Below, piece by piece: positions 31,403 through 40,992 of a stretch of DNA of 64,000 bases. A model generated the notes under the pieces. That model was not told the DNA's origin. It made no database searches and saw only the letters and a program-made list of their open reading frames with translations. Numbering within the stretch: position 1 is the first letter of the stretch; the number at the start of each line of letters is the position of its first letter. A program made the position numbers and the translations under genes. The stretch spans positions 1,984,001 through 2,048,000 of the forward strand of contig CAWEUM010000005.1 of assembly GCA_963812255.1 (NCBI GenBank), read 5' to 3'. Source of the stretch: DATJGR01 sp963812255. Its GTDB lineage: Bacteria; Pseudomonadota; Gammaproteobacteria; Pseudomonadales; Azotimanducaceae.

Positions 31403-33757
31403 TCAAAACAAACCGATCTGGCGATCGTCGCCAATCACCCGATCGAAGTCGAGTCCCAGTGCGCCGAGTACCGGCTCCGCGACGGGTCTGATCTGCTTTG
31501 CGACATAGTGAATTCGGTCAGGCGGATGGGTGAGGTTGTCGAGCGGCTCCGGGCCGGCCGTCGTCATCATGTACGCAATCAAGCGGCCCGGCTGGACATT
31601 CGACTTGCGCGCCGCTGCGACGTGGGGCGGCGTGCTCGCCGTGTACTCACGAATGTTCTTGCGCAGTCCTTTGCGGTACACCAACGCGTGATCGAGGTCG
31701 CCGCGACGCACCTGCGCCACCACCTCGGCCAGGTATCGATCGACCGGCCGTCCGGTAAACAAGCGCAGATACAGCTCGCGTTGCACCTGTTTGGCGAGGT
31801 CCGTCCAGTCGCGCCGCACGACTTCCATGCCAACGAATTCGATTGCCGCTGGATCCGCGCCATGAACGATGCCGGCGTAGCGTTTGCGCGCCCCCGCAAC
31901 GCCGTGGCGCACCGACGGCAGGAACAGTTTCACGTATAGCTTCTCGAACTCGAGTTCGAGCCGACTCTCGACTCGCCAGCGCGCAGCGATGTACGTGGTC
32001 ACGTCCGCGTTCAGCCGCGCTGCCAGATTTTCTGCATCGTCTGCCGACTTAATCGGATCGTCAGCATCCGACTGCACGAACAGACTGTCGGTGTCACCGT
32101 ACAGCACTTTGAATCCCGCACGCTCGAACCACTGCTTCGACCACAGCAGGAAATGCCGTCCCTGAGACGTGATCGCGTTCGCGAGCGCCGGATTGTAGAA
32201 CCGGCACGCCGGTGTCCCCAGCACGCCGTAGAAGGAATTCATCAGAATCTTGATTGCGTGCGAGGCGACCGAGTCTCCGCTGCGTTTGGCCGCTTCGCGG
32301 CGGGGGAACAGCTCGTCGAGCAGGCGTGGCAGGATCGCCGGTTCACGTCCAAAGCGTGCGCCGGAATCCACCGCTATGGTATCCGCGTCGCTCGATGGCG
32401 TAGCGACGTACGCGAGGGGGTCGACGTTGAAGGTGCGAATGATGCTCGGATACAAGCTCTTGAAATCGAACACCCAGACGTTGTCGTGCACTCCGGTGAC
32501 GGGTTCGAGCACGTGGCCGCCCGCCTGCGCCGCGAACACTCGCGAATCGGTACTCTTGACGCTCGGCGCAACGATGCGCCGCTTGTTGAGTTCTGCGAGA
32601 TACAGAAAATCGAAGGAGGCGATGCTGGCCGCGACGCGGTCCGGCGTCATACCCGTGAGCCTGCTGCGTGCGACGGCGAGCGCAACCAGATTCAATTTCT
32701 GCGTGATCTCGAGGGCCAGGCGCGCGTCGGTTCGCGCGTACAACGCAAAGCTGGACAGGTCGTCCCGATAGCGCTGCATGATTTCACCGGCGCGATCGCG
32801 CACATCACCTTCGAGCGCCTTGCCCTCGCCGAGGACTTCGCGCGCAACGGCGTCCAACGAGTAGTCGTCATAGCGTACGAACGCACCACGCAGCAGATCG
32901 ATGCCGTCGAGTACGAGCCGGCCGGGAATGCTCGCGCTACCGCTGCCGAAATAGCCGCGCGCCGCGCGAATGCGCAACGCGCCCGGCCCGCGCCCCAACT
33001 CGAATGGGTGACGTACCCGTTGGGCGATCCGCGCCAGTACCGACAGATCGAAGTCGACGACATTCCAGCCGGTCAATACGTCCGGGTCCAGCTCGTGGAC
33101 GCGACGGCAGAATGCATCGATCGCCGCGAACTCATCGGCACAGCCAGTCGCCCGGTCGGGCATCGATCGCACCGCCGGATCGACGATCCACACTTCGTCG
33201 GCACCGCATCCGTACAGTGAGATAGCCAACAACCGCGATGCAGTTGCGTCGGTCTCGATGTCGAATGAAAGCGTTGAGGGGCGCACCTCGAGGTCCGCCG
33301 GGACAATGCTCGGATCGTCGAAGATCCAATCGATCTTCGTCCGAGTCGGATCCAAAGGCGCCGCTGCACGGGCGATCGGCTCGCCGTCGATCTCACAGCC
33401 GCCTTTGATGTCGCGGTCGATCAACAAACGGGTCGCGAAGCGAACGTCCGCCTCGTAGGTTTCGATCTCCGCTTCATGCAACCGATCGCGGATGGCTGGA
33501 ACATCCGGCGGCACCGCCACATTCACGCGACACACCGCGTTCCGCTCGAAATCGACCCGATCGGTTGGCAGCGGGTCGATCCGTGTGATTTCTCGCGCCC
33601 GCGCGGCGTCGGTCGCGGCAATGTAGAAATGCGGGCGCTGGCGGTGGTCGCGGACCAGGAATGTCGCGCCGGTGTCGAGGCGCCCGTATAGGTGTACGAC
33701 CGGGACCCCGGCGTGAATCCGATAGCTTGCCTGAAGAATGAAACCGCGTACGCGCAT
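31403..33757 (-). CDS. polB: DNA polymerase II (family B)
   Basis: 784 residues, the length of E. coli Pol II. Exonuclease motifs look intact: FDIET (Exo I), GWNVVDFDL (Exo II), YARTDARLAL (Exo III). Polymerase motifs are DFKSLYPSII (A), KILMNSFYGVLG (B) and YGDTDSLF (C). Pol II is usually SOS-induced and restarts replication at lesions with proofreading. Its own LexA box is not obvious in the 51-bp gap to emrB. It sits between the efflux operon and gloA, all on the minus strand. Confidence 0.95.
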   Translation of the reverse strand: MRVRGFILQASYRIHAGVPVVHLYGRLDTGATFLVRDHRQRPHFYIAATDAARAREITRIDPLPTDRVDFERNAVCRVNVAVPPDVPAIRDRLHEAEIETYEADVRFATRLLIDRDIKGGCEIDGEPIARAAAPLDPTRTKIDWIFDDPSIVPADLEVRPSTLSFDIETDATASRLLAISLYGCGADEVWIVDPAVRSMPDRATGCADEFAAIDAFCRRVHELDPDVLTGWNVVDFDLSVLARIAQRVRHPFELGRGPGALRIRAARGYFGSGSASIPGRLVLDGIDLLRGAFVRYDDYSLDAVAREVLGEGKALEGDVRDRAGEIMQRYRDDLSSFALYARTDARLALEITQKLNLVALAVARSRLTGMTPDRVAASIASFDFLYLAELNKRRIVAPSVKSTDSRVFAAQAGGHVLEPVTGVHDNVWVFDFKSLYPSIIRTFNVDPLAYVATPSSDADTIAVDSGARFGREPAILPRLLDELFPRREAAKRSGDSVASHAIKILMNSFYGVLGTPACRFYNPALANAITSQGRHFLLWSKQWFERAGFKVLYGDTDSLFVQSDADDPIKSADDAENLAARLNADVTTYIAARWRVESRLELEFEKLYVKLFLPSVRHGVAGARKRYAGIVHGADPAAIEFVGMEVVRRDWTDLAKQVQRELYLRLFTGRPVDRYLAEVVAQVRRGDLDHALVYRKGLRKNIREYTASTPPHVAAARKSNVQPGRLIAYMMTTAGPEPLDNLTHPPDRIHYVAKQIRPVAEPVLGALGLDFDRVIGDDRQIGLF

Positions 33758-33808
33758 CGGGGAATTGTGCGCCGGCGGGCCGCGCGGCTCTACCCGCCCA
33801 GCCGAAGC

Positions 33809-35338
33809 CTATTCGATCAGAGGCTGCGTCGCAGGATCCACCGCATGGCGAACGGGCTTCAACAGCAACAGCAGTGGAATGGCAACCAGCGATATCAACA
33901 CCATGACCCGAAAGTCGTCCGCGTAGCCGAGCATCATCGCCTCACGCGTGACCGTTGCATTGAGCATCGTGAGGCCCTCGAGCGAATGCGGATTCATGTA
34001 GCTCGTGATCGCGGAACTCTGCATCGCGTCGTTGAAAGGTGTGACATGCTCGACCAGCCAGGCACGATTGATCTGAATGTAGCGCGCCAGCATCCCGGTG
34101 AGGATCGACACGCCGATGCTGCTGCCCAGGTTGCGAGACAGCGCGAAGATCCCCGACCCCTCCGTGCGGTACTTCGGGTCCAGTGTCGAGAAGCTCAGCA
34201 CGCTGACCGGGGTGAACAGAAATCCCATTCCGACACCCTGTAATATGCCGGTGCCGACCAATGCAGCCAGGCCGACGTCAGTGTTGAACAGCGACATCTC
34301 CCACATCGAATAAGCGGACACGGCCAACCCTGTCAGCAACAGCAGGCGCGCGTCGACACGATTCACCAGCCTTCCGACGATGAACATCGACAGCATCGTG
34401 CCGAGGCCGCGCGGCGCCAGGATGAAGCCGGTCGTCAGCACCGGATAGCCGAGCAGGCGCTGCAGAAACGGTGGCATCAGGGCCATCGTCGCAAGCAGAT
34501 TGATGCCCGCGACGAACATGAAGATCATCCCAGCACTGAAGTTACGGTCCTTGAACATCGCCGGTTCGATGAAAGGTCGCGGCCGCGTCAGGATGTGTAC
34601 GATGAACATGTAGAAACAGGTCACCGCCACCAGACCTTCGATGACGATTTCGGTCGACTCGAACCACAATTGCGAGTTGCCGCGATCGAGCATCAGCTGC
34701 AATGCGCCGATCGAAACGCTGAGTAGCGCGAAGCCGCTCAGGTCGAAGGGGCGCTCGCGGTCCCGCTCAGGATCCTTGATGGCGGCCTGAATGCCGACCA
34801 GCGCGACCACACCCAGCGGCACGTTGATGAAGAACACCCAGCGCCAGTCGTAGTACTCGGTGAGGTACGCGCCGAGGCTCGGGCCGAGAATCGGACCCAG
34901 CATGACCCCCATGCCGAACATCGCCATCGCGGAGCCGTGTTTGTGCGGCGGATAGGTATCGAGCATCGTTGCCTGCGCCAACGGCACCAACGGCGCGCCG
35001 AAGCATCCCTGTAGGAAGCGGAACAGCACCATCTCTTCGATGGAGGTGGCCAGCCCACAGGCCATCGACGTCAGAATGAACCCGGCGACGGAGATCAGGT
35101 ATAGGCGCTTGCGCCCCAGACGGTCGCCCAGATATCCGGCCATGGGCGTCATGATCGCCGCGGCGACGATGTACGAGGTCAGCACCCAGGCGATCTGGTC
35201 CTGTGTCGCGGAGAACGTCCCTTGCATGTCCGGCAGCGCGACCGCGGCGATCGTCGAATCCAGCGCCTGCAGGATCGTCGCGAGCATGATCGTCCCGGAG
35301 ATGACCGCGCGCATGGCACGAGTTGGGGTTTCGCTCAT
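33809..35338 (-). CDS. EmrB/QacA-type (DHA2) MFS drug efflux pump
   Basis: 509 residues with about fourteen membrane helices. DHA2 signatures are visible: LDSTIAAVALPDMQG in helix 1, YLGDRLGRKRLYLIS after helix 2 and QGCFGAPLVPLAQATMLD in the motif C region. It is the inner-membrane proton antiporter of an EmrAB-like pump and lies 43 bp downstream of the EmrA-like adaptor gene. Exported compounds are probably hydrophobic drugs or weak acids. An outer-membrane TolC-type gene is not in the operon. Confidence 0.93.
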   Translation of the reverse strand: MSETPTRAMRAVISGTIMLATILQALDSTIAAVALPDMQGTFSATQDQIAWVLTSYIVAAAIMTPMAGYLGDRLGRKRLYLISVAGFILTSMACGLATSIEEMVLFRFLQGCFGAPLVPLAQATMLDTYPPHKHGSAMAMFGMGVMLGPILGPSLGAYLTEYYDWRWVFFINVPLGVVALVGIQAAIKDPERDRERPFDLSGFALLSVSIGALQLMLDRGNSQLWFESTEIVIEGLVAVTCFYMFIVHILTRPRPFIEPAMFKDRNFSAGMIFMFVAGINLLATMALMPPFLQRLLGYPVLTTGFILAPRGLGTMLSMFIVGRLVNRVDARLLLLTGLAVSAYSMWEMSLFNTDVGLAALVGTGILQGVGMGFLFTPVSVLSFSTLDPKYRTEGSGIFALSRNLGSSIGVSILTGMLARYIQINRAWLVEHVTPFNDAMQSSAITSYMNPHSLEGLTMLNATVTREAMMLGYADDFRVMVLISLVAIPLLLLLKPVRHAVDPATQPLIE

Positions 35339-35381
35339 CGTTGGTCTGAATGTTCGAAAGCCGCCTTAGCGCGGCGGGATC

Positions 35382-36527
35382 TCAACCCGGCAACAGGTCG
35401 CTCAGACTGCGTTCGTGCCCGGTGTCGACCGTTACGGTCGCACTCATGCCGGTCCGCAACGGCGGATCGTCCTTGTTACGATCGAGCGTGATGCGGACCG
35501 CGACGCGCTGCACCACCTTGACCCAATTGCCCGTTGCATTCTGTGCCGGCAGCAACGCGAATTCGGCGCCTGTGCCTTCACTGAGGCTCTTCACCGTGCC
35601 GTGCCACTCGTGATCCGGATAAGTGTCGATGCGCACCTCGACGCTCTGGTTGGGCCGCAGATAGGTGAGATCGGTTTCCTTGAAGTTCGCTTCGACCCAC
35701 ATGTTTCCGTCCGAAATCAGGCTCATCACCGGACTGCCGGGCTCGACGTAAGCGCCCACTTCTGGTTTTTTGCTGGCAACACCGGAGAACGGCGCCGTAA
35801 CTCGAGTGTGCTGCAGATCCAGCGCCGCCTGATCGCGAGCCGCCTTGGCCTGCAGATAGCGCGGGTGATCCTCCAACGCGATGTCGGCGTTGCCGTTCAG
35901 ATCGACCAGAATCTTCGACGCACGCTGACCCGCGAGCTCCTGTTGCTTCAGCGCCGTGTCGAGATTGTGTTTTGCATCGTCGAGATCCGAGACGGAGCCG
36001 ATCTGGCGCGCGACGAGGCCGACCTGGCGCTTGTACGTCACTCTCGCGTAGGCGACGTTGTTCTGCGCCAGCTGGATTTCGGCAACGGCTTCGCGGTATT
36101 GCAATTTCAGCGCGGCAACGTCCTGCGCGGCCTGAGCCAGCGCGGCATTCGAGCGATTCAGCGCCAGCTTGTACGGCGCGTCGTCAAGACGGAACAACAG
36201 CTGACCGCGGTCGACATGCTCGTTTTCTTCGACGTCTACCTCGACGATCTTGCCGGTTACCTCGGCCGCGATGATCGCCTTGTCGGCCTTCACATACGCG
36301 TTGTCCGTATCGACATAGCGGCCACTGTGCAGGTACATGTAACACGAGGCGAGCACCACCAGCAGCGGTACTCCGAACAACAGCAGCGGGCGCTTCAAGC
36401 TCCTGCGCGGTTCGATCGGGTCGGTCTTCGCGGGTGCCTCAACCTGTGGGCGCGCGGTGTCCGGCGGCGGAAATCCCGTGACGGGCGCGACCCGACCCTC
36501 GGCAGTGATGTTGCGGATCTCAGACAT
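35382..36527 (-). CDS. EmrA/HlyD-family periplasmic adaptor
   Basis: 381 residues: a cytoplasmic Pro-rich N-terminus, one membrane helix (LLLFGVPLLVVLASCYMYL, ~48-67), the biotinyl-lipoyl half (VDTDNAYVKADKAIIAAEVTGKI), a long alpha-hairpin coiled coil (~100-215) and the closing lipoyl/barrel half (VTAPFSGVASKKPEVGAYVEPG). It bridges the EmrB-like pump to an outer-membrane channel. Middle gene of marR-emrA-emrB, with 34 bp to the regulator. Confidence 0.93.
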   Translation of the reverse strand: MSEIRNITAEGRVAPVTGFPPPDTARPQVEAPAKTDPIEPRRSLKRPLLLFGVPLLVVLASCYMYLHSGRYVDTDNAYVKADKAIIAAEVTGKIVEVDVEENEHVDRGQLLFRLDDAPYKLALNRSNAALAQAAQDVAALKLQYREAVAEIQLAQNNVAYARVTYKRQVGLVARQIGSVSDLDDAKHNLDTALKQQELAGQRASKILVDLNGNADIALEDHPRYLQAKAARDQAALDLQHTRVTAPFSGVASKKPEVGAYVEPGSPVMSLISDGNMWVEANFKETDLTYLRPNQSVEVRIDTYPDHEWHGTVKSLSEGTGAEFALLPAQNATGNWVKVVQRVAVRITLDRNKDDPPLRTGMSATVTVDTGHERSLSDLLPG

Positions 36528-36561
36528 TGGAGGCTACCAACATGACATGGTTGCGAGTGCC

Positions 36562-37059
36562 TCAGCGGCGCGGCTTGGTGCCTGACGACGGCGCCTTGTC
36601 GACGGCCGGCGCCGCCGCAATCTGCGACAGATTGGCCTTCACGCGGGTCAACGCCGCGATCAACTGATCCCGCTCGCTCTGATCGAGGCCCGCCATGACG
36701 TGATCCTGCATCTGCGCGCCGCGATCGAAAATCTTGTTAAGCAGTGGCTGTGAGCGCGGCGTCAGAAAGAGTTGTTGCGCGCGCCGATCACTCGGATGCG
36801 CGCGCCGTTCCAGCAATCCCGCTTTTTCCAGCCGGTCGATCTGCCGCAGCAAGGTGATGGGCTGAATCTCTAGAATTGCCGACAGCGCAACCTGACTGAT
36901 GCCTTCATTCCGCGACAAGTGCAGCAGCACCCGCGCCTGTGCCAGGGTCAAACCGAGATCCGGTGTCGTGGTTCGGAAGTTTTCGCGCAGCATCCGAGCC
37001 ACGTCGGAAACGAGGAATCCGAAAGTCGAATTGGCATTGGACGGACTGTATTCGGGCAC
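36562..37059 (-). CDS. MarR-family regulator of the efflux operon
   Basis: 165 residues, GTG start. The winged helix reads LTLAQARVLLHLSRNEGISQVALSAILEIQPITLLRQIDRLEKAGLLERRAHPSDRRAQQLFLT, with the DRR wing tip typical of MarR/EmrR. (Positions about 35-100 of the protein.) It heads the operon with EmrA- and EmrB-like genes and is preceded by a sigma-70-like promoter whose spacer contains a perfect dyad, so self-repression relieved by a small aromatic ligand is the likely scheme. The C-terminal tail is Pro/Ala/Lys-rich and probably flexible. Confidence 0.9.
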   Translation of the reverse strand: MPEYSPSNANSTFGFLVSDVARMLRENFRTTTPDLGLTLAQARVLLHLSRNEGISQVALSAILEIQPITLLRQIDRLEKAGLLERRAHPSDRRAQQLFLTPRSQPLLNKIFDRGAQMQDHVMAGLDQSERDQLIAALTRVKANLSQIAAAPAVDKAPSSGTKPRR

Positions 37060-37088
37060 GCGACGGCACCTGGATCTTGACCAGACAC

Positions 37089-37116
37089 ATCATAAGCATT
37101 GCTTACTATTAGTCAA
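37089..37116 (-). promoter_or_regulatory. Promoter and overlapping MarR-type operator of the efflux operon
   Basis: On the minus strand TTGACT (37116-37111) and TATGAT (37094-37089) are 16 nt apart, a good sigma-70 pair about 30 bp before the GTG of the marR gene. A perfect dyad, TAAGCA and TGCTTA around one base, covers 37093-37105 inside the spacer and touches the -10. A bound MarR dimer there would block RNA polymerase. Confidence 0.65.
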
Positions 37117-37167
37117 GATCGAGATCGTCAGGGTTCGCAACACAACTCACTGGGTCCGTCGAACTCA

Positions 37168-38595
37168 CTACATCGCTTCAGGCCGACGATCGATCCACGG
37201 CTGTGCGTGTTCAAGTTGGGCGGCCAATTGCAGCAACGGCAGGTCGTCGCCGAAGCGGCCGACGAACTGCACGCCGATAGGGAGTCCTTCGGGGTTCCAG
37301 AACAACGGCAGGGATATCGCAGGTTGTCCGGTCGCATTCTGCAGATTGGTGAATCCCCAGAAGCGGGCAAACCGATCGCTGAACGTCGCGATGTCCAGAT
37401 TCATCGTATCGAGCCAACCGAGCGAAACCGGCGGCGCAACCAAGGTGGGCGTCAGCATGACGTCGTATGTCTGATGGAACCGCGCGATTGCGCGGCTGAT
37501 GCCGTGGATTGTCTGCAACGCGGCCGTATAGCGCGGCGCCGTGAGACTGCGACCATATTCGATGTTCGCGCGTGTGTTCGACTCGACATCGCCCGCACCG
37601 AGTTCGCGGCCAAGCGCGGCGAGGCGTGTATCCACCGCATTGGCGACGTTTGCCGCCACCACCACACCGGTCGCCATCCGAAATGCATCCCGGTCGAATT
37701 CCGGCGATGCATCTTCGACACGATGACCAAGCGACTCACACAGCTTTGCCGCGTGCCGGGCGGCATCGATGCAGTCCGGATGCGTCGGCATACCCGTCAG
37801 CGCTTGCAGGTCGAGTGCAATCCGCAACGGGCGCGGCGCCACCGCGGACTGCCCCAGGAACGAACCCTCGAAGGATGGTGCGCAATAGGGGTCACCTGGT
37901 GCTGATCCGTGAGTCGCATCGAGAAACGCGGCGCTGTCGCGCACCGAACGTGAAACGACGTGCCCGGTCGACATACCACCCCAGCCCTCACCCACATCGG
38001 GACCCTGCGGATTACGCGCACGGGTTGGCTTGAGTCCGACGAGGCCGCAGCAGGACGCCGGGATGCGGATCGAACCACCACCATCGGTCGCATGTGCGGC
38101 CGGAATGACGCCGGCGGCCACCGCCGCCGCGGCACCTCCACTCGAACCGCCAGTGGTCCTGTCCAGCCGCCACGGATTGCGACAGGCACCGAACAACACC
38201 GATTCCGTGGTCACATTCAAGCCGAACTCGGGTGTGTTCGTCTTGCCGAACAGCACCAGGCCCGCGGCACGGTACCGCGCAACGATCTCTGCGTCGTGAT
38301 CCGGCACCATGTCGGCGAACAGCCGGCTGCCCGAGGTACACGGAATGCCCTTCAGGTAGGTGATGTCTTTGATCAGAAACGGCACACCTGCAAGCGGTGT
38401 ATCCGGCAGCGCCTGTTGCACCCGGGCGCGCGCTGCGTCGTAGCACGTCGCCACCACCGCATTGAGCCGGGGATTCACCGCTTCGGTCCGCGTAACGGCT
38501 TCTTCGAGCACCTCGGCGGCGCTCACGTCACCGCGGCGGATCAGCTCCGCCAGCCTCAGTGCATCGTATCGGTGGTAGTCGGGTATGCCGGTCAT
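37168..38595 (-). CDS. Amidase-signature family amidohydrolase
   Basis: 475 residues. The Ser-Ser-Lys triad region is complete: LIKDI (Lys ~75), TTGGSSGGAAAAVAAG (first Ser ~152) and DGGGSIRIPASCCGLVGLKP (nucleophile Ser ~176). Such enzymes hydrolyse amides, including aryl-acylamides and possibly polymer-type oligoamides; the substrate is not visible. A C-terminal ATGQPAISLPLFWN completes the family pattern. It starts 27 bp after the end of the small 60-residue gene on the same strand. Confidence 0.92.
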   Translation of the reverse strand: MTGIPDYHRYDALRLAELIRRGDVSAAEVLEEAVTRTEAVNPRLNAVVATCYDAARARVQQALPDTPLAGVPFLIKDITYLKGIPCTSGSRLFADMVPDHDAEIVARYRAAGLVLFGKTNTPEFGLNVTTESVLFGACRNPWRLDRTTGGSSGGAAAAVAAGVIPAAHATDGGGSIRIPASCCGLVGLKPTRARNPQGPDVGEGWGGMSTGHVVSRSVRDSAAFLDATHGSAPGDPYCAPSFEGSFLGQSAVAPRPLRIALDLQALTGMPTHPDCIDAARHAAKLCESLGHRVEDASPEFDRDAFRMATGVVVAANVANAVDTRLAALGRELGAGDVESNTRANIEYGRSLTAPRYTAALQTIHGISRAIARFHQTYDVMLTPTLVAPPVSLGWLDTMNLDIATFSDRFARFWGFTNLQNATGQPAISLPLFWNPEGLPIGVQFVGRFGDDLPLLQLAAQLEHAQPWIDRRPEAM

Positions 38596-38622
38596 GTCGC
38601 CCTCGGCACGCGACCGCGCGCG

Positions 38623-38805
38623 CTATCGTTTGGATTTCGAGCTTGGTCCCAGTACCAATTGCTTACGATTACCCAAGCCGTCCTGACCGCTGACGCCGGA
38701 CGGAATCCGCTGGATTTTCTTGCCGGATTTCAAGAACGCGGCAACGTCCTTCTCGATCTGTTTGCGCGCCTCCGGGGAAGACGGGGTCTTTGGCTTGATC
38801 GCCAT
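38623..38805 (-). CDS. Small conserved protein of unknown function (60 residues)
   Basis: ATG 38805 gives 60 residues: a basic start MAIKPKTPSSPEARKQIEKD, then AAFLKSGKKIQRIPSGVSGQ and a Lys/Ser-rich end. The motif FLKxGKxIQxxPxGVSG recurs in short proteins of gammaproteobacteria, as far as I recall, but no biochemical role is known to me. Longer in-frame sequence upstream to 39387 is antisense to the esterase gene and is not used. Probably translated ahead of the amidase gene, 27 bp away. Confidence 0.65.
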   Translation of the reverse strand: MAIKPKTPSSPEARKQIEKDVAAFLKSGKKIQRIPSGVSGQDGLGNRKQLVLGPSSKSKR

Positions 38806-38952
38806 GCAGGTTTCTCGTGGCTGGAATGACAGAAGAGTATATCGGGGTTCAGCCCCCAAATGCCCGCTTTGTGCCCGGACGCTTTCAGGCACCGACCACC
38901 GCGCGCGGTGGCGGTAGACTCCCTTCCATCCACGAACGTCGGAGGAATATGG

Positions 38953-40056
38953 ATGACATTGAAGCGCCCGAACTGGGCACGAGGGCAGCGCGTGACGCTC
39001 GAACACACCTCTACGGTGCTGTCCGACAACCCGTTGGGCGATCCGCACGTGCGCAACCTCGACGTCTGGCTGCCGCCGCAATACCACGCCGCGCGCTTCC
39101 CACACCGTCGCTTTCCGGTGTTGTTCGACCTCGTTGGCTACTCCGGCTCCGGGTTTTCCCACACCAACTGGCGCAACTTCGACGAGAACGTGCCGGAGCG
39201 TTGCGCGCGCCTGCTGCATCAACGTCGGATTGGACCGTGCATCATCGTCTTCCCTGATTGCTTCAATGCACTGGGCGGCAATCAGTACATCAACTCCTCG
39301 GCGATCGGCCGTTATGCGGACTACTTGATACGCGAACTGATCCCGTTCATCGATCGTGAGTTCCGCACTCTGGCGAGCCGTGACCATCGCGGTTGCTTCG
39401 GCAAATCATCTGGCGGCTACGGCGCGATCGTGCACGGTATGAAATACGCCAAATACTGGGGGGCAGTCGCCGATCATTCCGGCGACGCCGATTTCAACTT
39501 CGTCTATCGCAGCGAATGGCCCCATACCCTCGATGAACTTGCCAAGCACCGATTGCCGCCGCGAACCACCGGCGCATACGACGTCGTCAGCGCAACGGCA
39601 AATCTGGTCGACGGCATGGATGACGGTCGCGTCAAACGGTTCCTCGAGCATGTCTGGACGAAGGAGAAGCTCACCGAATCGGAATCCATGACACTGATGA
39701 TGGTGTGCATGGCGGCGACGTACGATCCTGATCCAGACGCACCCAACGGCTTCAGCCTGCCGTTCAACCTGGAGACCGGTGCGCCATTGCCAGCCCGTTG
39801 GCGCGCATGGCTACGCCACGATCCGATACACATGGTGGCACGCCACCGCGACGCGCTGCGATCGCTACATGGCATCTTCATCGACTGCGGTTGGCGCGAT
39901 CAGTTTCACATTCATTACGGATGCCGCGCATTGTCCGCCGCGTTGCAAGCACACGGTATCGCGCATACTTACGAGGAATTCGACGATACCCACTCGAGCA
40001 TCGACTACCGGATGGATGTGAGCCTGCCTTTTCTGTATCGAGCGTTGAAACCGTGA
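38953..40056 (+). CDS. Esterase of the D/antigen-85 (PF00756-like) alpha/beta hydrolase family
   Basis: 367 residues; GGAGG lies 7 nt before ATG 38953, which decides the start. The nucleophile elbow is FGKSSGGYGA with Ser ~157, an upstream oxyanion segment is VLFDLVGYSGSG, and the late His is in DDTHSSIDYR. IIVFPDCFNALGGNQYINS is the usual region before the elbow in esterase D/Fes-like proteins. No signal peptide is seen, so it is cytoplasmic. It may hydrolyse an acyl thioester or sugar ester; the substrate is unknown. Confidence 0.87.
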   Translation: MTLKRPNWARGQRVTLEHTSTVLSDNPLGDPHVRNLDVWLPPQYHAARFPHRRFPVLFDLVGYSGSGFSHTNWRNFDENVPERCARLLHQRRIGPCIIVFPDCFNALGGNQYINSSAIGRYADYLIRELIPFIDREFRTLASRDHRGCFGKSSGGYGAIVHGMKYAKYWGAVADHSGDADFNFVYRSEWPHTLDELAKHRLPPRTTGAYDVVSATANLVDGMDDGRVKRFLEHVWTKEKLTESESMTLMMVCMAATYDPDPDAPNGFSLPFNLETGAPLPARWRAWLRHDPIHMVARHRDALRSLHGIFIDCGWRDQFHIHYGCRALSAALQAHGIAHTYEEFDDTHSSIDYRMDVSLPFLYRALKP

Positions 40057-40063
40057 TCGATAC

Positions 40064-40786
40064 TCATGTCGCATAAAGCGTAACAGGCGTCCAGCCGCTG
40101 TCGAATTCCTGCGTGTTGCGCCACACGCGGCGGCCGTCTGGTTCAAGCATCCGCCGCTCGGCTACTCGATGCAGCGCCAAATCAGCGTCGAATTCGAATG
40201 CGGTGACACTACCCTCGTCGAAGTCGACAATCGATACGCCGGGGCGATGAACCCCTTTCAGTGTGCCCGCGTTCAGCAACGTCAAACGATCGAAGTTGAT
40301 AATCACGCGGTAGTGCAGATGACCATTGACGACGAACCGCGTTTCGCCCCCAGCGATCAGCTCGTCGAGCTCCGGGCTACGTTCAATCGGCATACGCTCC
40401 GAGCCGGGCCACACCTTGCGCAAATCGTTCACACCCACGCCGTGACACAACAGTGCCGTACCGAGCGGCGTTTCAATACGGCGCATCCTTGGCAAGGCGG
40501 TGAGGTATTCGCGACTCCCTCGCGAGACGTGAGAAAGCTGATGCGCGTCAGGGACATTGCGCATACGGTCGGCAAGCAGCCAACGGTCGTGATTACCGGC
40601 AACGCACAGGACGTCTGCCGCTGCCAACAGTTCGCAGCATGCATCGATGCTGCCACTGCCGTCGGCGAGGTCTCCGGTGCAACAGATCCCATCGATGCGT
40701 TGCCTGAACAGATGATTCAAAGCAGCTTCGAGCCGGCGATGCTCAGCGTGCACATCACCGATCAATCCGAGCCGCCGCAGCCCCAT
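40064..40786 (-). CDS. Calcineurin-like metallophosphoesterase
   Basis: 240 residues from ATG 40786 (GTG 40825 is in frame, adding 13 basic residues). All dimetal motifs are present: GLIGDVHAEHRRLEAAL, CTGDLADG, AGNHDRW and VNGHLHYRV. It resembles bacterial YfcE/MJ0936-like phosphodiesterases. It converges on the esterase gene 7 bp away. About 200 bp separate its start from the large coiled-coil gene upstream; that gap shows no gene I can support. Confidence 0.87.
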   Translation of the reverse strand: MGLRRLGLIGDVHAEHRRLEAALNHLFRQRIDGICCTGDLADGSGSIDACCELLAAADVLCVAGNHDRWLLADRMRNVPDAHQLSHVSRGSREYLTALPRMRRIETPLGTALLCHGVGVNDLRKVWPGSERMPIERSPELDELIAGGETRFVVNGHLHYRVIINFDRLTLLNAGTLKGVHRPGVSIVDFDEGSVTAFEFDADLALHRVAERRMLEPDGRRVWRNTQEFDSGWTPVTLYAT

Positions 40787-40992
40787 CAGCCGGTGCCACC
40801 GTGCACGTAGCCCGTCTGCGCACACGACCGCGCATTGGGTTGGACGCTAGAACGCGTCAATTCCGCCTTCAGCGCAGCAATCAGGTAGTTCGTCATCGAG
40901 AACGCCCGGCGAACATTGGATTAGAACGAGTCTACCCGTCGACGCACAAAAACTCTCGAAGGCTCCGTCTGCAGCGCTTCAGTTCGACGCCT

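Noticed and set aside
40787..40992. Short minus-strand frame MTNYLIAALKAELTR upstream of the phosphoesterase
   Set aside because: Only about 37 codons, no ribosome site worth noting and no recognisable family; left unannotated.
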